From the NCBI RefSeq assembly GCF_000613905.1, contig NZ_BAJW01000020.1:1-48015 (forward strand): a DNA stretch of 48,015 bases. The letters run 5' to 3'. The translations under genes and the position numbers were made by a program. Shown in pieces: positions 18,223-26,360 of the stretch. Below the pieces are notes generated by a model. It ran no database searches. It worked only from the letters and a program-made list of their open reading frames with translations, and was not told the origin of the DNA. Position 1 is the first letter of the stretch. The number at the start of each line of letters is the position of its first letter. The DNA is from Acetobacter persici JCM 25330 (GTDB lineage Bacteria > Pseudomonadota > Alphaproteobacteria > Acetobacterales > Acetobacteraceae).

Positions 18223-18735
18223 TCAGAGGCTGGTCCGCATATGGTCTCGCAGCGCGTTGCAGCGTTTGGCGTATTGAGACGCTTTGGAGGCGGTGACGAA
18301 ATTGATGAGAAACGCGGCGACCAGTGAGAAGAAGGACAGGACAGTCAGCAACTCACCGGTGAATGAGATGCCCTCATTATAATGCAGGGCGGAATACCAG
18401 AGCAGGGTAATGCTCAGCACCGCGCCAAAAAAGCCAAACACCCCGGTTGATTTGATCAGGGAATCTTCAATGCTTTCAAAGGCAGACGTCTCACGCCACA
18501 GATCAAAAAGCTGGCGGTCCACTTCGCCTATGGCATTTGCGTGGTCCGCCTTTTGTTCATCCGTGCGCATGTGCGGGTTTTTGCGGTGGATATCCAGTTC
18601 CTGCCGCGCCTTGGTGAAGACGCGCCGACGCTCCTTGATGGCGGGCAGGCTGATATCGACAAAACTCAGGATGGCCACGTTAAGCCCGGCTGAAAGCTGC
18701 ACCACAGCCTGAAAATCACCCCAGGAGATACTCAT
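18223..18735 (-). CDS. Membrane protein of unknown function
   Basis: This 170-residue protein has no family I can name. It seems to have an N-terminal hydrophobic segment (VVQLSAGLNVAILSFVDI), a charged middle part (residues about 35-90, with many K, R and E) and two further membrane segments (FFGAVLSITLLWYSAL and LLTVLSFFSLVAAFLINFV). The middle part could be cytoplasmic. The stop at 18223 is followed by a gap of about 160 bases to the YfdX-like gene, which reads the same way. Nothing shows a role. Confidence 0.6.
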   Translation of the reverse strand: MSISWGDFQAVVQLSAGLNVAILSFVDISLPAIKERRRVFTKARQELDIHRKNPHMRTDEQKADHANAIGEVDRQLFDLWRETSAFESIEDSLIKSTGVFGFFGAVLSITLLWYSALHYNEGISFTGELLTVLSFFSLVAAFLINFVTASKASQYAKRCNALRDHMRTSL

Positions 18736-18843
18736 ATCCGGCCGCCTTGCTGCTTAGTCTTTGTGATGCCTGTGTCCTACTGAGAACGGCGTCTGACACC
18801 AAGGGCTCTCGGGCATGTCAGCTATTCGGCAAAGCGGCACTGC

Positions 18844-19518
18844 TCAGTCGAGCTGGCCGGTGCGCTCGGCCCGGCCGATATCAATGCAGAGCAGGCCAAT
18901 CAGGGGTAACGGCCAGAGGAAAGGGAATTGTGCATGCAGGGCCAGGGCCAGAGACGCTACGGCTGCTCCAGCCAGAAAAGCGACCCATGATAATCCCGGC
19001 AGAAAAAGTGCCGCCAGTGAAGGGCGGGGAATTTTACGACCCGGCCAGAATGACAGCAGCCACGTGGCAATGGCCGCCGCGCATTTCAGCAGATTGCTGG
19101 TAATAACGACTGTCTGAATGGCGTTGCCTGAAAAACGGGCCAGAGTTTGCCCCTGAATGGCCATAAGAGCAGGCAGGATCAGACATTCATAACGCACCTG
19201 CTGAGGGGCGCCATGCAGGCCTTCCGCAAGGCACAGCAGAAACGCCATGACGATAAAATTACAGACTGGCGGCACAATAAGCCGAAGGCAGGATGCCAAA
19301 ATGGCTGTCAGAAAAAAGACTAGAAGTAGTTCCGCAATCTGCATGCCATGCTGCCAGTTTCCGGCAGCAAAGGTTGCGTCCATATGGATCGTGTTGCCTG
19401 TCATGGCGCCTGCAAACATCCCGCCCAGATCAATAAAGCTGAGCGCGTTGATGTATCCCGCCAGCATTCCAAGCAGCAGAATACGGCGGGCAGATGCAAA
19501 AACAGGAGCAGGCGCCAT
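18844..19518 (-). CDS. DUF1275 (YoaK-like) membrane protein
   Basis: The 224-residue protein has about six hydrophobic segments and the family's early block GYINALSFIDLGGMFAGAMTGNT, which matches the GY-D/N-A...GGxFxxxMTGNT signature of DUF1275. The function of the family is unknown; it is often called YoaK. It starts 5 bases after the end of upp on the same strand, so the two are probably one operon, which hints at a link to nucleobase or nucleoside handling. This link is inference. The stop is near 18844 and a convergent-free gap of about 110 bases follows. Confidence 0.7.
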   Translation of the reverse strand: MAPAPVFASARRILLLGMLAGYINALSFIDLGGMFAGAMTGNTIHMDATFAAGNWQHGMQIAELLLVFFLTAILASCLRLIVPPVCNFIVMAFLLCLAEGLHGAPQQVRYECLILPALMAIQGQTLARFSGNAIQTVVITSNLLKCAAAIATWLLSFWPGRKIPRPSLAALFLPGLSWVAFLAGAAVASLALALHAQFPFLWPLPLIGLLCIDIGRAERTGQLD

Positions 19519-19523
19519 AAGAT

Positions 19524-20174
19524 TTAGCGGGTGCTGAATAGACGGTCCCCGGCATCGCCAAGTCCGGGGCGGATGTAGCCATGGTCATCCAGTCCGCGAT
19601 CAATCGAGCAGGTGATGATGGGCACGTCCGGATGGGCTTTTTGCAGGCAGGCAATCCCTTCCGGTGTGGAAAGCAGGCAGACAAACAGCAGGCGTTTTGC
19701 CCCCTGTTCCTTCAGGCGCGTCAGGGCTGCGGCGGCACTGTGGCCTGTGGCGAGCATGGGGTCCACCACAACGCAGCGGCGTGACGCAATCTGCGTGGGG
19801 AGTTTGAGGTAATATTCCACGGCCTCAAGGCTGTCCGGGTCACGATACAGACCAATATGCCCAACAGGCGCGAACGGCACGAGGTCCAGCATACCATCCA
19901 GCAAACCATTCCCGGCCCGCAGGATGGAAATAAAGCAGACATCCGGGCCCGCCAGTTGCTGGCCCTGCATTGTCTCAAGCGGTGTTTCAATTTGCACCGG
20001 CTCCAGCGGAAGGTCGCGTGTGGCTTCATAGCACATCAGCAGGCTGAGTTCGCGCACCAGACGGCGGAAGCCGGCTGTAGAGGTTTCCTTACGGCGCAGA
20101 TGGGTCAGCTTGTGCTGGATGAGGGGGTGGTCAAGCACCACAGGCGGGAGGGGGGAGAGGGGTTCTGAAGTCAT
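19524..20174 (-). CDS. upp: Uracil phosphoribosyltransferase
   Basis: Upp makes UMP from uracil and PRPP in the pyrimidine salvage pathway. The 216-residue product has the expected length. It has the N-terminal region [18 protein letters not shown], the uracil/PRPP-binding block [33 protein letters not shown] as the PRPP loop and the C-terminal [25 protein letters not shown], the family's ending. It is followed after 5 bases by the DUF1275 gene. It is divergent from gpt, the matching purine salvage enzyme, with 179 bases between. The motifs and order leave little doubt. Confidence 0.95.
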   Translation of the reverse strand: MTSEPLSPLPPVVLDHPLIQHKLTHLRRKETSTAGFRRLVRELSLLMCYEATRDLPLEPVQIETPLETMQGQQLAGPDVCFISILRAGNGLLDGMLDLVPFAPVGHIGLYRDPDSLEAVEYYLKLPTQIASRRCVVVDPMLATGHSAAAALTRLKEQGAKRLLFVCLLSTPEGIACLQKAHPDVPIITCSIDRGLDDHGYIRPGLGDAGDRLFSTR

Positions 20175-20353
20175 GGGGGAAGCATAACGATTGAAAGAAA
20201 ATTACGCTATATTTTCGGGTGCAGGAAATTTTTCTTAATCGAGGTTTGCAGCGCAGCCCGGACTAGTGGCAGAAGGGCGCGGTAAGGCCCGGACGGGTCC
20301 TGTTGGCCGGGTCTGTCTGGCCTGATGTTTGTTTGAAGAGGAAGTAGCGCCAG

Positions 20354-20851
20354 ATGGCCGTAAATTACGCGACTGTCACGTGGGACCAGTTACACAGAGA
20401 TGCCCGTATTCTGGCAGAAGCTCTGGTGCCTAAAATGCCCTTTAAAGGTGTGGTTGCCGTCACACGGGGCGGGTTGATCCCTGCGGCGATCATCGCGCGG
20501 GAACTGAACTGCCGTCTGGTCGAAACGATTTCCGTCGTGACGTATGATGAAGAAGAGCGCGGCAAGCCGACCATCATTAAGTCTCCCGATGCGGCAGGGG
20601 ATGGTGAGGGGTTTCTCGTTATTGACGATCTGGTGGATTCCGGTGTTACCGCGCGCGTTGTGCGTGAACGCTTGCCCAAAGCCTATTTTGCCTGCCTGTA
20701 TGCCAAGCCGGCGGGCATGAAGCTGACCAATCATTTTGTGGTGGAAGTGCCGCAGGATACCTGGGTTTTGTTCCCGTGGGATACAGCGCCGCTGTTTGTG
20801 CCTCCGCTGGCGACCAAGGCCATGGATAAAGCTGAAAACAAGGCTGACTGA
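20354..20851 (+). CDS. gpt: Xanthine phosphoribosyltransferase
   Basis: Gpt converts xanthine and guanine to XMP and GMP with PRPP in purine salvage; it is usually on the membrane side of the cytoplasm. The 165-residue length is normal. The PRPP-binding motif is FLVIDDLVDSGVTA; the region before it carries AVTRGGLIPAAIIARELN and the C-terminus has VLFPWDTAPL, a hallmark of this family. The ATG at 20354 is preceded by GAGGAAG. The 5' leader (20200-20353) is GC-rich and seems able to form hairpins, but I do not recognise a riboswitch. tRNA-Pro follows after 57 bases. Confidence 0.95.
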   Translation: MAVNYATVTWDQLHRDARILAEALVPKMPFKGVVAVTRGGLIPAAIIARELNCRLVETISVVTYDEEERGKPTIIKSPDAAGDGEGFLVIDDLVDSGVTARVVRERLPKAYFACLYAKPAGMKLTNHFVVEVPQDTWVLFPWDTAPLFVPPLATKAMDKAENKAD

Positions 20852-20908
20852 TTTTTTACCACAATGGGCTTGCCAGCCTGCCGAATGCCGCTTAGGTTCC
20901 GCTGCATT

Positions 20909-20985
20909 CGGGGCGTGGCGCAGCCTGGTAGCGCGCGTGTTTTGGGTACACGAGGCCCCCGGTTCGAGTCCGGGCGCCCCGACCA
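20909..20985 (+). tRNA. tRNA-Pro (UGG)
   Basis: The 77-base cloverleaf has CGGGGCG pairing with CGCCCCG as acceptor stem, a GTTCGAG T-loop, an anticodon loop TTTGGGT giving UGG, and an encoded CCA end. Confidence 0.95.
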
Positions 20986-21006
20986 CTTATATCTGGAGGC
21001 ATCACT

Positions 21007-21312
21007 ATGCCGGCACGGATTTATAAGCAGCCTAAACCCGCGGGGCAGTCAGGACTGGCTGGCACGCGTGAGTGGGTTTTTGAATATGGGCAAGCAGCTC
21101 CAAGGCGTCAGGATGCGCTGATGGGCTGGACAGGAAGTCAGGACACCCAGTCCCAGCTTCGCCTGTATTTTGAGTCTTGCGATGAGGCTGTGGCTTACGC
21201 TGAGCGTGAGCACGTGGCATACGAGGTTGAAGCCCCGGTGCAGCGTATTCGCAAGCCCAAAGTGTATGCCGACAATTTCCGGTCTGACCGGATCCAGAAC
21301 TGGACCCATTGA
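21007..21312 (+). CDS. NDUFS4-like complex I accessory subunit
   Basis: The 101-residue product begins MPARIYKQPKPAGQSGLAGTREWVFEYG, then has RRQDALMGWTGSQDTQSQLRLYF and ends with VYADNFRSDRIQNWTH. This is the pattern of the ETC complex I subunit family (NDUFS4 in mitochondria), found across alphaproteobacteria and in mitochondria where it stabilises the NADH-binding arm of complex I. It lies alone between tRNA-Pro and tRNA-Arg. No other complex I gene is in the window. The start is 7 bases after GGAGGCATCACT-like sequence, so the RBS is clear. Family assignment is secure, but whether complex I is present cannot be told here. Confidence 0.85.
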   Translation: MPARIYKQPKPAGQSGLAGTREWVFEYGQAAPRRQDALMGWTGSQDTQSQLRLYFESCDEAVAYAEREHVAYEVEAPVQRIRKPKVYADNFRSDRIQNWTH

Positions 21313-21351
21313 TTTTCCGGATATTTCCGACTATCGGAGGGTGCAGAGTAC

Positions 21352-21428
21352 GCGCCCTTAGCTCAGTTGGATAGAGCAACAGCCTTCTAAGCTGTGGGTC
21401 GCTGGTTCGAATCCAGCAGGGCGCGCCA
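21352..21428 (+). tRNA. tRNA-Arg (UCU)
   Basis: The 77-base cloverleaf has GCGCCCT pairing with AGGGCGC, anticodon stem ACAGC/GCTGT with loop CTTCTAA giving UCU, a T-arm GCTGGTTCGAATCCAGC and an encoded CCA. Confidence 0.95.
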
Positions 21429-21612
21429 TAGACTTTATCCTTCATTCTCAACATCAAAGGCTGGCTGATCATTCAGCACAGTTTGCAGCGTGCTTTTGCT
21501 TGCCGAAAGCCGTGCCTGAGGGTAGGCCTTGGGAAGAATGAAGATATCGTCATTCCGGCCCGGTTAAGGGCTTTGCGTAAAACCAGACCTGGTCCTGTCG
21601 GGAGTTGAGAAG

Positions 21613-22766
21613 TTGAAGTCATTCTGCGTTGTGGGCGCCGGGTTTAGCGGAGCAATTCTTGCCCGGCATCTGGCTGAGCGTGGCTACAAGGTGACGGTTG
21701 TGGATGAACGCCCTCATATTGGCGGCAACTGCCACACGGAGCGGGATGCGGAAACCGGCGTTATGGTCCATAAATATGGGCCGCATATTTTCCACACAGC
21801 CGATGAGAGGGCGTGGGAGTATGTGCAGCGTTTCGGCAAGTTTCAGCCTTATGTGAACCGGGTTAAAGCGATTTCAAAAGAGCGTGTCTATACGCTTCCG
21901 GTAAATCTTCTGACGATCAACCAGTTCTTTGGAACAACCATGGGGCCGAAGGACGCACGGGCTTTTATTGAAAGCAAAGCGGATCGTTCCATTCAGGCTC
22001 CTCGTTCTTTTGAAGAACAGGCGCTGAGCATGATTGGCCCGGAACTCTATCGTGCATTTTTCCACGGCTATACGCGTAAACAGTGGGGGCTGGAACCGAC
22101 GGAGCTTCCGGCCTCTATTTTAAAGCGTTTGCCGCTGCGCTTTAATTACGATGATAATTATTTCAATCATCCGTATCAGGGGATGCCGGAAGACGGTTAT
22201 ACAAGCATTGTTCAGAATATTCTGGCTGTTGACGGGATTGATCTTCGGCTTGGTTGCTCTTTTGAAAGTCTGGAAGAGCAGTATGACCACGTTTTTTATA
22301 CAGGCCCCATTGATCGGTATTTCCAGTTTCGCCTTGGGCGCCTTGGGTACCGAACCCTTGATTTTGAGCGGTTTGTGGATGACGGGGACCATCAGGCACG
22401 GCTGTTATCAACTATTGCGATGAAACTGTGCCGTTTACCCGTATTTCCGAGCATAAGCATTTTGCACCGTGGGAGCAGGAGAAATTCTCTAAAACAGTGT
22501 GCTTCCGTGAATATAGTCGTCTCGCCAGTGAGCAGGATATTCCGTATTATCCCATCCGCCTGGTGAATGAGAAGAAAATGCTGGAGAGCTACATTGCGCT
22601 GGCGCGCTCAGAAAAAGGTGTGTCTTTCCTTGGGCGGCTCGGCACTTATCGTTATCTCGATATGGATGTGACGATTACGGAAGCTCTGGCCGCATGTGAT
22701 CAGATTGACAATCTGCTTCAGAGCGAAAAAGGCACACTCCCATCATTTTTTGTCGACCCTTCGTAA
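21613..22766 (+). CDS. glf: UDP-galactopyranose mutase (frame break at about 22395)
   Basis: Glf is a flavoenzyme that turns UDP-galactopyranose into UDP-galactofuranose, the donor for galactofuranose in surface polysaccharides. The start is a TTG at 21613. The FAD Rossmann motif VGAGFSGAILARHLAERG is at the N-terminus, then GGNCHTERD, KYGPHIFHT, YGTxKQWG-like YTRKQWGLEPTELP, RFNYDDNYFNHPYQGMPEDGYT and FYTGPIDRYF, all hallmarks of the family. The frame breaks near 22395, where GACCATCAGGCACGG should hold CAGGGCACGG; one added G gives QGTAVINYCDETVPFTRISEHKHF. With the repair the protein is about 385 residues, normal length. It opens the glycan locus and is followed after 78 bases by a glycosyltransferase fusion. 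Confidence 0.9.
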
Positions 22767-22844
22767 GGCTCTGTTCGGGATTACTCCCGCGCAGGTAAGA
22801 CGTAATTATTAAGTCTGCTCTCAGTTGTTGTTTGGAAGTGTTAT

Positions 22845-24944
22845 ATGCCAGGTATGGATGTTTCTATTATTCTGAATGTGCACAGAGAGCAGGATTTATT
22901 ATATCCGACCCTGCGCTCTCTCCGTGATTCTGTTGAGCATGCGCGTCTTTATAATATTAAATCAGAGCTGGTTATTGTTGCAGACCACGCCGATGAAAGA
23001 ACGCTCTCGCTTTTAAAAAATTACGATTATTCCGGGTTTGATTCCGTCAGGTTGGAAAATATCAAAGTCCGTTCCTTGGGGCTTGCGCGCAATTACGGCA
23101 TCGGGGTTGCCGTTGGCGATTATATTGTCCCTGCAGATGCAGATGATCTGGTTTCCAGAAATTTCATCCATGCGCTTTATCAGAAGCAGCAGAATGCGCC
23201 GAATGAGAAGATAGTTGTTTTCCCTGAATATTATCATTCTTTTGGCGATGATAATTATGTTTGTCGGTTCTATCCGCTTGATCAAGTTGGTCTTTATAGA
23301 ATGCTTGGGGAGCATCCGTATGTTTCCCGCTTTATGGCAAGACGACAGGATCTGCTTGAGGTGGCGTATCGCGACTGCTCTGCCTCTGCGGTCTATGCCT
23401 ATGAAGATTATGATATCAACTTACGGCTGATTGCTGCGGGTTTTAATTTGGTCGTGGCAGAGGATACGATCATTTTCTATCGTCAGAGACGCGGGAGTAT
23501 TATGGCGTCTTTGGGGAAAGACAGAAAACGCATGGTGCCTAACTCCCGCTTGTTTGAGGGAGATGTGTTTTTGGATCTGGTTCAGAACAGAAACCAGACT
23601 GGTATAATTCCTCAGAAGCATATCGATTTTAAAAAATCTTATACCAACACACTTTATCTTCAGGAGCTTGTTCATCAGGCGAATATGATCGAGCCTGAAA
23701 TCCATCCTTACAGCCTTCGGGATGCACAGTTTTTTACAAATGTCGGTATTTCTGAGAGTTTTGGTCTTGGTTATGAAAAAATCTGTACGGCATTAAAAGG
23801 TAAGACCTACACAGATGTTTTCTTTTTGCCTTTCCTTTCCAAAGGGGGTGGCGAAAAATATGTTCTCAATTTTATCGAGACGGCGCTCAAAGAAGACAAT
23901 AAAACCTGCCTGCTGATCCTTGGGCAAAGGCTTTGCAGTTCTAAAGAACGATGCAAGGTGCCACAGGGGCTGGATGTTATTGATCTTGATACGCTGCTAA
24001 ACGGGAGTGCTGCTGCACGCATCCCTGAAATGGCTGTCAGGATCATTGAAAATTTTGCTTCTACAGCAAGAATTTTTATGAAATTCTGCCCGTTTTGTGA
24101 AGATGTTATGCGTTCCTATGCTGACTTTTTCCAGCAGCGGCAGCTTGTCTATTTCTATTTTTGTGCATCTTACTACATTATGAATCATACGCTCTATGAA
24201 GACGGAGCCGAATATCGTTTTCTGAGTGATTACAGAAACCATATTGATTATGTTGTCTCGGACCATAGCCTCAATCTTGAGCAGCTTGAGTATCGTATTC
24301 CGGTTTATCAGGGGCGTACCCAGACCCTTTATACCTATAGCCAGTCTGTATCACCCGCGTTGCGGCATCAGGAAGGAGGACGGTGCCTAATATGGGCTTC
24401 GCGTCTGGATTCACAAAAACGCCCTGATTTATTGCATAAACTCGCTGTCGAGTTGCTGGCTGAAAATATTGACACGAAAATTTACGTTTATGGGAGTGCG
24501 GTTCTTGATCAGTTTGAACCACACTATTTCGATGATTGCCCAAATGTGATTTATAAAGGTAGCTTTAGTGGCCTAGAGAGTATTCCGTTCACTGATAAAA
24601 GTGCGTTTCTTTATACCTCACTTTTTGATGGGCTTCCGAATGTTCTTCTGGAGGCTGCGCAGATGAGTATTCCCATTATTACAGTTGATGTGGGAGGTGT
24701 TTCTGAACTGATTAGCGAGAGTTCTGGTTTTCTGGTGCGCAACAGCGCGGATGATACAGAACTGGTTGCACGGTATGTCACTAAAATTAAAGAATTTCTT
24801 AGTGCATCCGATGCGGAAATTCAGAATAAAATACAGTGTTTGCATGAGCACTTTGAGCAGCAGCATGCGCGCTCAACATATGCTTTAAACGTCGCTGCGT
24901 TCTACAGGCAGCTTGAAGAACAGCTTGTGAAGGGAACCCTTTGA
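22845..24944 (+). CDS. Glycosyltransferase, GT2-GT4 fusion
   Basis: The 699-residue protein has two catalytic domains. Residues about 5-230 are a GT-A fold glycosyltransferase family 2 domain: DVSIILNVHREQD at the nucleotide site, VPADADDLV as the metal-binding DxD-like motif, and RRGSIM after it. A middle region of about 270 residues follows. Residues about 500-690 are a GT4 (GT-B fold) C-terminal domain: CLIWASRLDSQKRPDLL, a YKGSFSGLESIPF stretch and FDGLPNVLLEAAQMSIPIITVDVGG, where the family's usual first glutamate is an aspartate (FDG). So the protein may add two sugars in turn. It has no membrane segments. Its stop is followed 1 base later by the pyruvyltransferase start, so the two are co-translated. 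Donor and acceptor sugars are unknown. Confidence 0.75.
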   Translation: MPGMDVSIILNVHREQDLLYPTLRSLRDSVEHARLYNIKSELVIVADHADERTLSLLKNYDYSGFDSVRLENIKVRSLGLARNYGIGVAVGDYIVPADADDLVSRNFIHALYQKQQNAPNEKIVVFPEYYHSFGDDNYVCRFYPLDQVGLYRMLGEHPYVSRFMARRQDLLEVAYRDCSASAVYAYEDYDINLRLIAAGFNLVVAEDTIIFYRQRRGSIMASLGKDRKRMVPNSRLFEGDVFLDLVQNRNQTGIIPQKHIDFKKSYTNTLYLQELVHQANMIEPEIHPYSLRDAQFFTNVGISESFGLGYEKICTALKGKTYTDVFFLPFLSKGGGEKYVLNFIETALKEDNKTCLLILGQRLCSSKERCKVPQGLDVIDLDTLLNGSAAARIPEMAVRIIENFASTARIFMKFCPFCEDVMRSYADFFQQRQLVYFYFCASYYIMNHTLYEDGAEYRFLSDYRNHIDYVVSDHSLNLEQLEYRIPVYQGRTQTLYTYSQSVSPALRHQEGGRCLIWASRLDSQKRPDLLHKLAVELLAENIDTKIYVYGSAVLDQFEPHYFDDCPNVIYKGSFSGLESIPFTDKSAFLYTSLFDGLPNVLLEAAQMSIPIITVDVGGVSELISESSGFLVRNSADDTELVARYVTKIKEFLSASDAEIQNKIQCLHEHFEQQHARSTYALNVAAFYRQLEEQLVKGTL

Positions 24945-24945
24945 A

Positions 24946-26232
24946 ATGAATGAAAACTATAAAAATATCAGGCAAGCTGTTCGTGAAGAAATCTGGCACA
25001 ATGCCAAGCTGATTGAGTCCCTGAAGCATTTTATAGAGAATGATGCTGCCTTCTATCCTGGTTACGGTAATCTTGGTGATGGGCTGATAGCGCTGGGAAC
25101 TCTGGACCTGTTTGAAGACCTTGGATGGTCTCCTAAATGTATTGAGGGCCGGTCCAAAGAGACATTTTCCGGGTATAATTATATTGTGATGGGCGGCGGC
25201 GGAGGCTGGGTCAAAGGTCTTTGGGAAACCTATCTCGAGCAGACCCTCACATTTTTGCAGAATGGTGGGCAGCTTCTTATTCTTCCCACCAGCTTTTTTG
25301 GCTTTGGTTCAGAATTCGTCCCCTATGCGGATCAGGTGACGATTTTTTGTAGGGAGCAGCAAAGCTACGAAGAGCTTCTCCGGCAAGGGATGCCGGAAGA
25401 TCGGATTTTTGTCTGTTCCGACATGGCTTTTTATACAAATGAGAAGCATTTTTCCGATCTGGAAATTGAAGGCGAGTATCCGGTTCTCCAGATTTTCAGG
25501 CTGGATGAAGAAGGCGGCCGGAAAACGCCTCCCAGAACATCCGTTGATCTGCCGCTCCTGTTTAATGATGTTCAATGGACAAGCATTGAGCAATGTGTAA
25601 AGCCCCTGCGTGCGGTAGCTGGGCTGATCAGCCAGTTTGAATGTGTTGAGACAGATCGCCTGCATATGGCGGTGCTTGCGGCCCTTTTGGGGCGAACAGT
25701 CCGGCTTGAGCCCTCAAGTTACTTCAAGATCAAAGCGATTTTTGAGTATACGCTGCATCGGTTCCCTACAGTTTCTTTTGAAGAGCGTGGCTCGGATTAT
25801 ACACTTGCAGAGCAGGGGAGTCGGGCGGAAGCAAGATTGCTCCGGGATACTGTGAAACGCCTTAATCTTGACCGGCAGGCGGAGTGGGAGCAGCGCGCTT
25901 CCGTGCTGAGGCAGAATGATGCGCTTTTGCTGCGTCTGGAAAAATTACAGAAAAAATTAAGCGAGACGTCTGCCGAAAAAGATCTGGAAATAAAGAAGTG
26001 GGAAGATCTTGTTGACCGGGAACGGAAGAGGCGGCGAGACCTGACTGATCATGTCACACATCTTGAACGTGACGAAGCCTGCAAACGGCGTGAGTTTGAT
26101 GAAGTCAGGCAGGAGCTTGAACGGATTAAATCTTCGCGGCTGCATCGCCTGAACGAGCGATATTACAGCATTTTCCGTTTGCCGGTCTTTGGTTTTGTAT
26201 TGCGGGTAGTCAGGAAGATCATCGTAAAATAA
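24946..26232 (+). CDS. Polysaccharide pyruvyl transferase family protein
   Basis: The 428-residue protein starts with a GT-B-like pyruvyltransferase domain. Its signature is GYGNLGDGLIALGTLDLFEDLG, then YIVMGGGGGWVKGLWETY, PTSFFGFGSEFVPYADQVTIFCREQQS, and VETDRLHMAVLAALLGR, the conserved S/T-x-R-x-H end motif. Such enzymes transfer pyruvate from phosphoenolpyruvate to a sugar as a ketal. The last 130 residues are a long charged coiled coil (LLLRLEKLQKKLSETSAEKDLEIKKWE and later ERDEACKRREFDEVRQELERI) that ends in a hydrophobic stretch (IFRLPVFGFVLRVVRKI), possibly a membrane anchor. The coiled coil is unusual for the family. It follows the glycosyltransferase at 22845 directly, and a hairpin follows at 26321. 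Confidence 0.75.
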   Translation: MNENYKNIRQAVREEIWHNAKLIESLKHFIENDAAFYPGYGNLGDGLIALGTLDLFEDLGWSPKCIEGRSKETFSGYNYIVMGGGGGWVKGLWETYLEQTLTFLQNGGQLLILPTSFFGFGSEFVPYADQVTIFCREQQSYEELLRQGMPEDRIFVCSDMAFYTNEKHFSDLEIEGEYPVLQIFRLDEEGGRKTPPRTSVDLPLLFNDVQWTSIEQCVKPLRAVAGLISQFECVETDRLHMAVLAALLGRTVRLEPSSYFKIKAIFEYTLHRFPTVSFEERGSDYTLAEQGSRAEARLLRDTVKRLNLDRQAEWEQRASVLRQNDALLLRLEKLQKKLSETSAEKDLEIKKWEDLVDRERKRRRDLTDHVTHLERDEACKRREFDEVRQELERIKSSRLHRLNERYYSIFRLPVFGFVLRVVRKIIVK

Positions 26233-26320
26233 AGCTGGTTAAGCACGAGAGGGCTTTAGCCACAGATATTATTTAAGCTGGTCAGTTCATCTGATCAGCC
26301 CGGCTGCTCAGAAAGTTGTA

Positions 26321-26353
26321 AGCCCCGATGGCTTTATAACGGCCATCGGGGCT
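26321..26353. terminator. Bidirectional terminator between convergent glycan genes
   Basis: AGCCCCGATGGC (26321-26332) pairs with GCCATCGGGGCT (26342-26353), 12 bp, with a 9-base loop. T-rich sequence follows on the forward strand. It separates the convergent genes that end at 26232 and 26361. Confidence 0.75.
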
Positions 26354-26360
26354 GAAAATC

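Noticed and set aside
20220-20353. Possible purine riboswitch before gpt
   Set aside because: The leader is GC-rich and can form hairpins, but the conserved loop and core bases of purine riboswitches are not there.
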